From Bacteriovoracaceae bacterium UBA6153 (GTDB taxonomy: Bacteria > Bdellovibrionota > Bacteriovoracia > Bacteriovoracales > Bacteriovoracaceae), in the NCBI GenBank assembly GCA_002428265.1, contig DIUR01000027.1, forward strand, positions 62,001-126,000: a stretch of DNA of 64,000 nucleotides, written 5' to 3'. Under the pieces are notes generated by a model. That model worked only from the letters and a program-made list of their open reading frames with translations, ran no database searches and had not been told where the DNA came from. Positions 35,740-44,249 of the stretch are shown here, one piece after another. The number at the start of each line of letters is the position of its first letter. The first letter of the stretch is position 1. Position numbers and translations under genes: made by a program.

Positions 35740-36192
35740 ATGCAAAAATTTAAATTCAAACTTGATGGACTGTTAAAAGTCAGAGAGTTTAAAGAAAAAC
35801 AACTGAAAATCGAATTGGGAGAAATCCTGAAAGAGATCAATGATGTTAATGCAAAGATTGCTGAAGCCAATGTAGCGATCTCGGAAACGTATGAAGCACA
35901 GGAAGCGTTTATGCGCGATCCTTCTTCTGGACAGATGTTACAGTTTTTCCCTTTGTTTATTCAGGGGAAAAAAGAAGATATTAAGAATAAAGAAAACCTA
36001 CTTTGGTCTTTGACAAAAAAATATGAAAAGAAAATGGCCGAACTCGCAACTGCCCGTGGCGAAGTAAAGGTTATGGAAAATTTCAAAGACAAAAAGAAAG
36101 GTGAGTGGACGAAAGAAAAGAATAAAAAAGAACAAGAAGCGATCGAAGAAATTCTGATGATGAGATCGAACGGTTCGAAAGGATTATTATGA
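35740..36192 (+). CDS. fliJ: Flagellar export chaperone FliJ
   Basis: 150 residues, almost wholly coiled coil. FKFKLDGLLKVREFKEKQLKIELGE at the N terminus is the FliJ signature. FliJ sits inside the FliI ring and cycles chaperones. Sequence conservation is weak in this family, so position after fliI carries much of the assignment. Its stop overlaps the next start (ATGA). Confidence 0.85.
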   Translation: MQKFKFKLDGLLKVREFKEKQLKIELGEILKEINDVNAKIAEANVAISETYEAQEAFMRDPSSGQMLQFFPLFIQGKKEDIKNKENLLWSLTKKYEKKMAELATARGEVKVMENFKDKKKGEWTKEKNKKEQEAIEEILMMRSNGSKGLL

Positions 36193-36758
36193 AAATTAAA
36201 ATATTATGTCTCGCTCTATGTGTATTGGCAGGTTCAGCGACAGCTGCTGTAAGTAAGAAAGCAGCACCTGCGGCACCAGTAAGTACAAAGCGTGAGTATA
36301 CAGAAGAAGAATTTAAAACAGCTGTCTTAGAAGAAGCTTCAAAGCTTATGAAAAAAGCAGGAAGCGCTAACCTGGTAGATTTTTCAAAGGAACTTTTAGA
36401 AAAAGAAGAAGCTTTAAAAGGCAAAGAGCTTACGATAAAAAAGCAACAAGAAGAGCTGGATATGAGCCGTGCTGACTTTAAAAAGAAGCTAGTCGAGTTT
36501 CAGGACTCACAGAAAAAATTTCTTGGCTGTGTAGATGAGAAAAATGAAAAGGCCGATAAAAGAGTCTCTCAGATGGTAGATGTCATCTCAGGAATGAAGC
36601 CTCAAAGTGCAGCGGATGTTCTTGCCGTTCAAGATCCTGACCTTTCTGTTCGGATTTTAGGGGAACTTGAATCTTCAAAGGCTTCAAAGATTTTTAACCT
36701 AATGGATAAGGAAGTTTCTGCCCGACTTCAGAAGCAGTTTCTTCAAATGAAAAAATAA
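36189..36758 (+). CDS. MotE-like (MgtE N-terminal-like) coiled-coil protein
   Basis: 189 residues with a signal or anchor segment (KIKILCLALCVLAGSATAA). A coiled coil (about 65-115) is followed by VDVISGMKPQSAADVLAVQDPDLSVRILGELESSKASKIFNLMD, which resembles the MgtE N-terminal/FliG-like helical domain of MotE proteins. In Campylobacter and Sinorhizobium, MotE is a periplasmic chaperone or stabiliser of MotC-type stator parts. Overlap with fliJ places it in the flagellar operon. Confidence 0.7.
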   Translation: MKIKILCLALCVLAGSATAAVSKKAAPAAPVSTKREYTEEEFKTAVLEEASKLMKKAGSANLVDFSKELLEKEEALKGKELTIKKQQEELDMSRADFKKKLVEFQDSQKKFLGCVDEKNEKADKRVSQMVDVISGMKPQSAADVLAVQDPDLSVRILGELESSKASKIFNLMDKEVSARLQKQFLQMKK

Positions 36759-36814
36759 GATAGTATAACAAGTAGCGTTGAGCAGTTTTTTAATTAGGAT
36801 GATTAAAGGAACGT

Positions 36815-38353
36815 ATGCAAGGAATGCCTAAAAATTTATTAACTCCCTCTGTAGCAGTGCCTACAGCGAAGGTTGAATCTAATTCACCGGTAGTGGTAAA
36901 TGGCAAAGTTGTATCGACAAACGCGAACTCAAAAATTCAATCAAATTCAGAATCAAGTGCACAAACTCCAGGTGAAACCAAGGGAGCTTTCGCTTCATTG
37001 TTCTCATCACTAATTGGTGAAGATGCTGCTCTTGCTGAAGCCAACAATGCCGCTGGCAATGTTGTAAAAGGTGAGATGGCGATGGCCGCCAAAGCACCGA
37101 CTCAAAATCCTGAAAATAAATTAGATGTACTGATGAGTGAAAAAAATCAGGATATCAGTAAAAAATCAGAAGTTCAGGTTTTAACTCCTGAGCAAGCACT
37201 GTCTCCTGAAGTTCTAAAAAATATCGATGCCCTTTTAAACAAGTCTCAGGCGCCGGTTGATCAAAAGATCGCAGCGACTTCAACTAACTTAGATCAGCTT
37301 CTTCAATCTCTAAGAGGAGATAAAGCAGAAGTTCAAGTTGAAGGTGAGGTAAAAGCTGAAGGATTAGAAGAAAAAGTGAAAGCTGCAGGATCACCTTTGG
37401 ATTTCCTTTTAAAGCAGTCAAAAGCAAGTGATGTTGGAAATGTAACAACTCCAGCAACTAAAGATGCAACTCTTCTTGAAACTAACCCAGAAGGAATTTC
37501 GAAGTTAGGATTATCAAGTGAAGATTTTATCAGCCAGTTAAGTTTAAAAGATAATACTCCAAAAACTGGAATCAAAAATCCAGAGATGATGAATCAAGAT
37601 ATTAGTATGTTCGATGGAAAAGAATTAGTTCAAAAGCAAATGAACCAATCTATGAAGTCATACGGGCAAAAGCAAGACCTTCTTAATGGAAACATTATCA
37701 GAGGGCCAAAAGATCTGGCATCTCGCGATTCAAATTCAAAAGTAAATGCTGATGAACTAAGAACTCCTGATATGAGAATTGGAGCTGAGCTTGCTGGTCT
37801 TAAAGAATCTTTAATTCCAGTGATGAACAAACAAGAGCAGGGACAAGCAGCGACTCAAGGTTCTGAGAAAGTTTTAGATCTCTCTAAGATCAATACTAGT
37901 AACACAAATGAAATTATCAAAAAGATCAGTGACTATATTGCGCAGGAAAAAGTCGGTAACTCTGACAGTTTAGACCTGACAGTAAAACATGATTCTCTTG
38001 GACAGTTTAAGATCCAGGTTAACAGACCAGCTGGACAAAACCAGCCAATGGATATGCAAATCACGACGACAACTTCTGAAGGACATGACTTTTTCATGAA
38101 AAATGAAATTGGTCTTATGAAAAATCTTTCACAGGCAGGAATCCAGTTATCTGATTTGAGAATTGTTTCTGAAGGTGGAAGTGCAAGCTTCGCTGGAAAT
38201 GATTCAAGACAAAATAATTCACAAAATGGTTCTCAGTTTTCAGGAAAAGAGTTCATGAGTTTTGAAGCTTCAGGAGATTCTTCTCACGGTGCTGAAAGAA
38301 GAAAAGAACTATGGCAACAAGCTAGAAATAATCAACAAAGATACGGAGCTTAA
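36815..38353 (+). CDS. fliK: Flagellar hook-length control protein FliK
   Basis: 512 residues. The first 370 are low-complexity Gln/Ser/Lys/Glu-rich linker, expected of a molecular ruler. The C-terminal domain has LDLTVKHDSLGQFKIQV, TTTTSEGHDFFMKNEIGLMKNLSQAGIQLSDLRIV, the Flg_hook signature that switches export specificity. It precedes flgD by 3 bases. The linker is poorly conserved, so similarity lies in about 100 residues. Confidence 0.87.
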   Translation: MQGMPKNLLTPSVAVPTAKVESNSPVVVNGKVVSTNANSKIQSNSESSAQTPGETKGAFASLFSSLIGEDAALAEANNAAGNVVKGEMAMAAKAPTQNPENKLDVLMSEKNQDISKKSEVQVLTPEQALSPEVLKNIDALLNKSQAPVDQKIAATSTNLDQLLQSLRGDKAEVQVEGEVKAEGLEEKVKAAGSPLDFLLKQSKASDVGNVTTPATKDATLLETNPEGISKLGLSSEDFISQLSLKDNTPKTGIKNPEMMNQDISMFDGKELVQKQMNQSMKSYGQKQDLLNGNIIRGPKDLASRDSNSKVNADELRTPDMRIGAELAGLKESLIPVMNKQEQGQAATQGSEKVLDLSKINTSNTNEIIKKISDYIAQEKVGNSDSLDLTVKHDSLGQFKIQVNRPAGQNQPMDMQITTTTSEGHDFFMKNEIGLMKNLSQAGIQLSDLRIVSEGGSASFAGNDSRQNNSQNGSQFSGKEFMSFEASGDSSHGAERRKELWQQARNNQQRYGA

Positions 38354-38356
38354 GAC

Positions 38357-39208
38357 ATGCCAGAAATTGGACGTCCAGTAGACCCAAATCAAAATCAGTT
38401 TGCTGATATCAAAATCAATAGATCACCTTCTGCCAATGGAAATAAACCAAGAGCAGTCGGAGAGTCACTCAACCAGATCGCAGGTAATAAACCTGAAGCT
38501 CGTTTTGTTGACAGAAGAAAAAAAGAAGAACTTGGTCAAGATGGTTTTATGAAACTTCTTGCTCACCAATTAAAGAATCAAGATCCAATGAAGCCAATGG
38601 ATCAAAAAGATTTCTCTGCTAACCTTGCTCAGTTTTCACAATTAGAGCAATTGACAGCAATGAATAAAAAAATGGGTGATATGAGCCAGAACGCTATTGA
38701 TGACAAGCGCGTTCAGGGTGCAGCTTTCTTAGGCCGTAAAGTTGTTACGAGTGGAACGAGTATTGATTATGCCGGCGACGGTAAAGATGTCAAAGTTCCT
38801 TTCTTTATGGATCAACCAGCAAAGACTGCTGTTATCAATATTCTTGATAACAAAAACCAGTTGATCGCAAGAATTGAGCGCGAAAATTTAAATGCAGGAA
38901 TGCAAGACGTGACTTGGGATGGAGTAGGATTCGACGGGCAAATTGCAGCGAAAGAAACTTACCACTTTGAAGTTATCGGTTTCGATGAAAACAATACAAA
39001 GTTCAATGGATCAACTCGCTCTGAAGGATTAGTACAAGGTGTACATTTCGAAGATGGCGAGACAGTATTAGATCTTGCGAATGGAAAAAAAGTATTTTTA
39101 AAAGACGTACAAAGTTTTGCTGTAGCGGAAAATCTTGACCAGGGAAAAAATATTCCTGCGTTGCAAAAGAAAGCAGCAGCAGCGTATAATGAAGTAGAGA
39201 AACAATAA
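38357..39208 (+). CDS. flgD: Flagellar hook cap / basal-body modification protein FlgD
   Basis: 283 residues. DGFMKLLAHQLKNQDPMKPMDQKDFSANLAQFSQLEQLTAMNKKM near residue 58 is the FlgD N-terminal signature, followed by FlgD Ig-like and TUDOR-like domains (VTWDGVGFDGQIAAKETYHFEV). FlgD caps the growing hook and directs FlgE assembly. Confidence 0.95.
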   Translation: MPEIGRPVDPNQNQFADIKINRSPSANGNKPRAVGESLNQIAGNKPEARFVDRRKKEELGQDGFMKLLAHQLKNQDPMKPMDQKDFSANLAQFSQLEQLTAMNKKMGDMSQNAIDDKRVQGAAFLGRKVVTSGTSIDYAGDGKDVKVPFFMDQPAKTAVINILDNKNQLIARIERENLNAGMQDVTWDGVGFDGQIAAKETYHFEVIGFDENNTKFNGSTRSEGLVQGVHFEDGETVLDLANGKKVFLKDVQSFAVAENLDQGKNIPALQKKAAAAYNEVEKQ

Positions 39209-39248
39209 TTAATTTTTAAAAGAAATTTTTTAGGTAATAGAAAAATAA

Positions 39249-39677
39249 ATGGCGAATCCAAAAATTAACAACATGCTTATTCCGAATGTAACAACGTTAC
39301 CTTCGAATAAAAATGCTGAAAATGCAAATAAGCTAAAGTCTGGGGAAACCTCAGAGTTTAAAGGCTTACTTGATGGAGCAATCGACCAATCCGCAGTGGG
39401 CATCCCTGCTCAACAAAATAAAGGCATTCAACTTTCAACTCACGCTATGAGAAGACTTCAAGAAAGAAATATCTCAATAGATAAAGAAGAGTACACAAAA
39501 TTACAAACAGCAATGGATAGACTGAAACTTAAAGGGGGTCAGGATTCGTTAGTTATTACGGGTAAAGCGGCGTACATAGTAGATGTTCCGAAAAACACGA
39601 TTGTAACAGCGATAGATAAAGACAGTATTGGTGAAAATGTTTTTACGAAAATTGATTCGACGATATTAATGAATTAA
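39249..39677 (+). CDS. Flagellar operon protein (flg_new/YvyF-type neighbour of flgD-flgE)
   Basis: 142 residues. LSTHAMRRLQERNISIDKEEYTKLQTAMDRLKLKGGQDSLVITGKAAYIVDVPKNTIVTAID matches the small flagellar operon protein found between flgD and flgE in many bacteria (TIGR02530 type). Its biochemical role is not settled; a link with hook assembly is assumed from position. The gene is 40 bases after flgD. Confidence 0.8.
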   Translation: MANPKINNMLIPNVTTLPSNKNAENANKLKSGETSEFKGLLDGAIDQSAVGIPAQQNKGIQLSTHAMRRLQERNISIDKEEYTKLQTAMDRLKLKGGQDSLVITGKAAYIVDVPKNTIVTAIDKDSIGENVFTKIDSTILMN

Positions 39678-39795
39678 AAATTTTAATAATAAAAAAAGCT
39701 CATAAAGAAAATGGTTGGTCCTTTCCGGAAACCTGAGACTGAAGCCTGTAGTGCTTTAATCATCTTTAAGAGTCATTAGGTCTAGGAGGGACAAA

Positions 39796-41076
39796 ATGGG
39801 TATTCTACGTTCATTCACAATTGGTGTTTCTGGTTTAAATGCTTCTGGTCAGGGAATGGGTGTTATCGGTGATAACATTGCAAACGCAGGAACAAACGGT
39901 TTCAAATCTTCAAGAGCAGAATTTCAAGACGTACTTGCGGTATCACTAAAAGGTATCGAAGGTGGAGATCAATTCGGAGCTGGTACTAAGCTAGGTCACA
40001 TTAAGCCTCTAATGACTCAAGGGGATATCACAAGAACAGATTCAGTTACAGATTTAGCTCTAGCAGGAGATGGTATGTTTACTATCGACGCTCCAGCAGG
40101 AAGATCATATACACGTGATGGATCTTTCCACTTTGATAAAGAAGGTCAGCTTACAACTATGGACGGATATAAAGTTCTTGGTTACCAAGCAGATGACCAA
40201 GGTAAGATCATGAACAAAGTTGATGCAATTAAGCTTGGAAACACAACAATTGCAGCAAGAGGAACGAAAGACGTTAACATGTCTATGAACCTTGACTCTC
40301 GTGTTAATAAAACAGAATTTAAAATCGAAAACCCAGAAAAAACTTCAAACTTCTCTAACTCGATGACTATCTACGATAACATCGGTACAGCAAGAACAGT
40401 TACTGCTTACTACAACAAGCTAGATAACAATACATGGGAATACCATATCGCTGCTGATGGAAAAGATGTTGAAGGTGGAAAACCAGAAACAATGTACGAA
40501 ATGGCATCTGGTACACTTCTATTCAATGACAAAGGTCAGCTTGAAGAAGAAAAGGAAGGAAAGAACTCTTTTAACTTCAATAAAGGTGCAGCTAAAGATC
40601 AAAAAATCGCTTTCAACTGGGGTCAATCTCTTAAAGAAGGTGGAACAGGTCTTGATGCTTCTACTCAGTACGGATCTGATTCAGCAATGGCACGTCACAC
40701 TCAGGACGGATCAAGTGCAGCTACATTAACATCTCTTTCTTTTAACGATAAAGGGATTTTAACAGCTTCATACGATAACGGAGAGACAAGAGACGTAGCT
40801 CAAATCGCTGTAGCGAAATTTGAAAACAACGAAGGTCTATTCAAAATCGGTAAGAACCTTTTCAGAGAATCTAAATCATCAGGTCAAGCTGCTCTAGGTA
40901 AGCCGGAAGAGTCAGGAAGAGCGCAAGTTCTTTCTAAGTCAATCGAGCTTTCAAACGTTGATATCGCTAACGAGTTCGTAAACTTGATGACAGCACAAAG
41001 AAACTTCCAAGCTAACGCTAAGACGTTAACAACTGCGGACGAGATGCTTCAACAAGTTCTTCAGATCAAGAGATAA
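39796..41076 (+). CDS. flgE: Flagellar hook protein FlgE
   Basis: 426 residues. The N-terminal helix IGVSGLNASGQGMGVIGDNIANAGTNGFKSSRAEFQDVL is the rod/hook signature. The middle has hook domains, and the C terminus is ELSNVDIANEFVNLMTAQRNFQANAKTLTTADEMLQQVLQIKR. It forms the universal joint. TAGGAGGGA precedes ATG 39796. The 118-base gap upstream holds a perfect 10-bp palindrome (TTTCCGGAAA at 39722-39731) whose role is unknown. A strong terminator follows and closes the flagellar operon. Confidence 0.96.
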   Translation: MGILRSFTIGVSGLNASGQGMGVIGDNIANAGTNGFKSSRAEFQDVLAVSLKGIEGGDQFGAGTKLGHIKPLMTQGDITRTDSVTDLALAGDGMFTIDAPAGRSYTRDGSFHFDKEGQLTTMDGYKVLGYQADDQGKIMNKVDAIKLGNTTIAARGTKDVNMSMNLDSRVNKTEFKIENPEKTSNFSNSMTIYDNIGTARTVTAYYNKLDNNTWEYHIAADGKDVEGGKPETMYEMASGTLLFNDKGQLEEEKEGKNSFNFNKGAAKDQKIAFNWGQSLKEGGTGLDASTQYGSDSAMARHTQDGSSAATLTSLSFNDKGILTASYDNGETRDVAQIAVAKFENNEGLFKIGKNLFRESKSSGQAALGKPEESGRAQVLSKSIELSNVDIANEFVNLMTAQRNFQANAKTLTTADEMLQQVLQIKR

Positions 41077-41091
41077 TTTTAATTAACTTTT

Positions 41092-41118
41092 AAAGGGGCC
41101 TTATGGCCCCTTTTTTTT
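41092..41118 (+). terminator. Rho-independent terminator of flgE / the flagellar operon
   Basis: AAGGGGCC-TTAT-GGCCCCTT stem followed by eight T residues. It lies only 10 bases before the ATG of the next gene, leaving no room for a separate promoter between them. Confidence 0.92.
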
Positions 41119-41128
41119 GGATCATTTT

Positions 41129-42589
41129 ATGAATAGAAAAAATATTCTCATGGGCCTTTGCGTTTTACTTCTTAGTTCATGTGCTTTTTGGGGAGCGAGA
41201 CATCCTTCTCAAGCAAGCGTTGACACAGTCGACTTACTTGAAAAGTCTCAATCGATTATTGACCGTGTGGCCACGAGAGATATTGGCCCTGATACCTGTA
41301 AGGACGATCTTGAAAAACTTATTACAGAGTATGATCAAGCTCCAGAGCAGCTTGATCTGGAAGCCATTAAAGGTGAAGGTCAACAGATACTCAATCAAAA
41401 TTTCCAGGCGAGAATGTCACTGCATTCAATGCTGGAGATTTTTCCCGATGATTGTAAAAGAAGTGTGCGTGTTCTCTTTTTAAAAATGCGCATGGTAGAA
41501 GATCTAGTGGGAGTTTATTACTATAGTGATCCGCAGATTTCTGCCGATTCATTAAAATACCAATCAGAACCAACTCCTATTTATGAAGCAGAGAAATATA
41601 ATCCTTATCACGTTGGCAAAGGGATTGATCCAAAAACGAAGTTTGAATTTAAAAATGGTGATGTGATTATTACAAAAGGGATTAGTTTTGTTTCTTCAAC
41701 GATTTCTGAACTTGCAAGTCCGAAGTCGCTGTTCAGTCATATTGTTTTTGTTCATGTGAATGATAAAACAAAAGAGGTTACGACTCTTGAGTCTTATGTA
41801 GGTAAAGGAGTTTCAATTTTTCCAATTGAAGAAGCTCTTAAAAATGAAAATGCACGCATAGTCGTTTTACGCGCTAAAGACTCAGACCTGGCCAATCGAG
41901 CCGCTAATTATATGTACGACAAAGTGAAGTCGCTTGCTGCTCAGAAAAAATTTATTCCTTATGATTACAAATTAGATTTTTCTGACAATACGAGATTATC
42001 TTGTGAAGAGCTGGCCTATGATTCATTTAAGACAATGTCTGATGGAGCATTTATCATTCCGCAGCTTGAATCTGAGATTACTTTAAAAGATGAGCAATTC
42101 CTGAAAAGAGTCGGAGTAAAAAGAGGCCCTATGATGGTGCCAACAGATATGGAAACAGACTCACGTTTCGATATTGTGCTCGATTGGACAGACTACAGAG
42201 TTATGAGAGATTCATGGAGAAAAGACGAACTGCTTGGGTCAATGTTTTCATGGATTGATTTATATGATTACAAAGTTCACGAAAATTTAACGAGCATTGC
42301 TGCAAAAGTTATCTGGTCAACGAGATATATCCCAGGCGTATGGCAAATGATGTCCAAAGTTTCAGGCATTCCAAAAGATTTTACTAAGGATGTTCCGGGT
42401 CTGACAATTTCTACGATTGCAAGCTTGAAAACCATTGGAGGAGAGTTGCTTCCAGTGATAACAAACGCTGATCAAAAAGCCTTTGAAGAAAACGGCAGGT
42501 GGCTGACAAAGCCAGAGCTCGCTAAAGTTCTGGATGATTACCGTCAGACAAACCCTAAAAAGTTAAGAAAAGTCTTTCGCGAAAAATAA
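41129..42589 (+). CDS. Lipoprotein with permuted papain-like (YiiX/C92) domain, copy 1
   Basis: 486 residues from ATG 41129. An in-frame TTG at 41117 lies within the terminator T-run and is less likely. MNRKNILMGLCVLLLSSC is a lipobox signal. FKNGDVIITKGISF, LFSH204IVF and RLSC292EELAYDSF match the permuted papain fold of YiiX/YaeF (C92) amidases, with H204 and C292 as the candidate catalytic pair. Such enzymes cleave amide or ester bonds, possibly in wall peptides or lipids; the substrate is unknown. A helical C-terminal domain of about 150 residues follows. The next gene is its paralogue. Confidence 0.72.
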   Translation: MNRKNILMGLCVLLLSSCAFWGARHPSQASVDTVDLLEKSQSIIDRVATRDIGPDTCKDDLEKLITEYDQAPEQLDLEAIKGEGQQILNQNFQARMSLHSMLEIFPDDCKRSVRVLFLKMRMVEDLVGVYYYSDPQISADSLKYQSEPTPIYEAEKYNPYHVGKGIDPKTKFEFKNGDVIITKGISFVSSTISELASPKSLFSHIVFVHVNDKTKEVTTLESYVGKGVSIFPIEEALKNENARIVVLRAKDSDLANRAANYMYDKVKSLAAQKKFIPYDYKLDFSDNTRLSCEELAYDSFKTMSDGAFIIPQLESEITLKDEQFLKRVGVKRGPMMVPTDMETDSRFDIVLDWTDYRVMRDSWRKDELLGSMFSWIDLYDYKVHENLTSIAAKVIWSTRYIPGVWQMMSKVSGIPKDFTKDVPGLTISTIASLKTIGGELLPVITNADQKAFEENGRWLTKPELAKVLDDYRQTNPKKLRKVFREK

Positions 42590-42604
42590 ACTATTCTATT
42601 TAAG

Positions 42605-42653
42605 AGGCCAGGACTAGTATCTTTTTATGAAGATATTTGTCCTGGCCTTTTTT
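42605..42653 (+). terminator. Terminator-like hairpin enclosing the next gene's start codon
   Basis: AGGCCAGGAC (42605-42614) pairs perfectly with GTCCTGGCCT (42639-42648), followed by a run of T to 42653. The 24-base loop contains ATG 42627, and the right arm and T-run are codons 5-9 of that gene. The left arm also holds the only AGGA that could be its ribosome binding site. Confidence 0.65.
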
Positions 42654-43964
42654 ATTATCTGCACACATTCTGCGTTCGCCTCTGATTGCATGAGTGAGCT
42701 TAATGCTGTGGAAAAGCAACATAAGCTTGATCCTGATAAAAATCAGATGCAGGATTTTGAAAAATCAGGTGATAAAATTCTTGTAGAGCTTTTTAAAGAG
42801 CGCCTTAGACTTCATAAGAAAATTTCAACCATGGATAATGGCTGTAGATTAAAACTAAAAGAAGTCTTTTTAACGATCAGAGAAAAAGAAGATTTTATCG
42901 GCTCACATTTTTACAGTGCTCCTCAGGTGTCAGCCAATAATGTCGATTTTAAAAGTATAGCTCTTCCAATTTTATCCAAGAATTATCACGCCCCTTATAT
43001 GAATGCAGAATCGACGCCATTTGAGTTTAAAAATGGTGACATCATGATTACAAAAGGAATTAGTTTTACCTCTGCCACTATTTCAGAAGTCGTGACACCT
43101 CGGGCACTATTTAGCCATATCGTTTATATCTATGTTGATCCAAAAACTAAAAAAGTTTTTACAATGGAATCCTATATCGGAAAAGGTGTGGAAATATTCT
43201 CTATTGAAGAGGCACTTAGAAATGAAAATGCCAGAATCACTGTTCTTAGGATGAAAGATCGAAAGGCCGCTGATACCGCTGCCACATGGATGTATAATAA
43301 AATAAAAAAATCTGAAGCTGATAATAAACCCATCGCTTACGACTATCAGCTTAATTTTCATGATAATTCAAAACTATCCTGCGAAGAAATTGCTTACGAT
43401 GCGCTCAAGTCTACGAGCAATGGAAAAATCATCATTCCCGAAAACCCATCAATCGTGGATTTAAAAGATGAAAAACTTCTGGATAAAATTGGAATAAAAA
43501 AAGGCGCTTTAATGATGCCGGGAGATATGGAGATCGATTCCCGTTTCGATTTAATTTTGGACTGGACTGATTATAGAATTAACCGCGACTCAGTCAGAAA
43601 AGATGCCATTATGGGCTCTATTTTTTACTGGATTAATAATCACAATTATCACATTGATGAAACATGGAAGGCCATCGCCGCCAGAATTGTTTGGAGCACG
43701 AGATACATCCCGGGATTGTGGAATCTGATGGCAAAACTCTCAGGAGTTCCTGTCGACTATAAAAAAGATGTTCCTGCTGGGGCCATCTCAGCTGTTGAGA
43801 GTATTAAGGGGATTGGTGGAAAAATGCTGGAGTTTTTAAATCTTGCCGACGAAAAACATCAACGTATGTCTAATCGATGGATGACCTCGGCAGAATTAAG
43901 AATGACACTTGATAATTATATCAAATCCAGACCACCTGAGATTTATCGAGATTTTCATGATTAA
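42627..43964 (+). CDS. Secreted permuted papain-like (YiiX/C92) protein, copy 2
   Basis: 445 residues, paralogous along its length to the gene just upstream (for example FKNGDIMITKGISFTSATISE, FSHIVYIY, RLVWSTRYIPG-type blocks). Here the signal is cleavable (MKIFVLAFFIICTHSAFA) instead of a lipobox. Candidate catalytic residues H164 and C252 (KLSC252EEIAYDA) keep the same 88-residue spacing as copy 1. The N-terminal stalk is shorter by about 40 residues. The start codon lies in the loop of a terminator-like hairpin. The tandem pair suggests a lipid-anchored and a soluble form of one enzyme. Confidence 0.72.
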   Translation: MKIFVLAFFIICTHSAFASDCMSELNAVEKQHKLDPDKNQMQDFEKSGDKILVELFKERLRLHKKISTMDNGCRLKLKEVFLTIREKEDFIGSHFYSAPQVSANNVDFKSIALPILSKNYHAPYMNAESTPFEFKNGDIMITKGISFTSATISEVVTPRALFSHIVYIYVDPKTKKVFTMESYIGKGVEIFSIEEALRNENARITVLRMKDRKAADTAATWMYNKIKKSEADNKPIAYDYQLNFHDNSKLSCEEIAYDALKSTSNGKIIIPENPSIVDLKDEKLLDKIGIKKGALMMPGDMEIDSRFDLILDWTDYRINRDSVRKDAIMGSIFYWINNHNYHIDETWKAIAARIVWSTRYIPGLWNLMAKLSGVPVDYKKDVPAGAISAVESIKGIGGKMLEFLNLADEKHQRMSNRWMTSAELRMTLDNYIKSRPPEIYRDFHD

Positions 43965-43989
43965 TTTTTTTGGTATTTTTTAAAAGATC

Positions 43990-44223
43990 TTATTCGCCGT
44001 CTTCGCCGATGGCTTCGACCGGACAAGCTTCCATAGCACTTCTACATTCTTCGAGATCGACTTGAGTCGTTGGCTGGAGTTTTACAAAAGCGTGGCCTTC
44101 ATCATCGTTCATAGTAAAAAAATTCGGGGCTTCCATCACACATGCATCGCAAGCAATACACTGATCATCAACGTAGAACTTCCCCGGTTTGTTTTCTTCC
44201 CATTTCGACTTTTTGTCGGCCAT
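43990..44223 (-). CDS. [4Fe-4S] ferredoxin
   Basis: 77 residues with C22-x-x-C25-x-x-C28 and C67-P, the ligand set of a single [4Fe-4S] cluster, plus a fifth Cys at 60. The charge is strongly acidic (C-terminal GEDGE), as expected for an electron carrier. It lies 26 bases downstream of ppiD on the same strand and convergent with the C92 pair. The redox partner cannot be inferred. Confidence 0.9.
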   Translation of the reverse strand: MADKKSKWEENKPGKFYVDDQCIACDACVMEAPNFFTMNDDEGHAFVKLQPTTQVDLEECRSAMEACPVEAIGEDGE

Positions 44224-44249
44224 CGCTCGTTATCTCTTTTTAAATCTAG

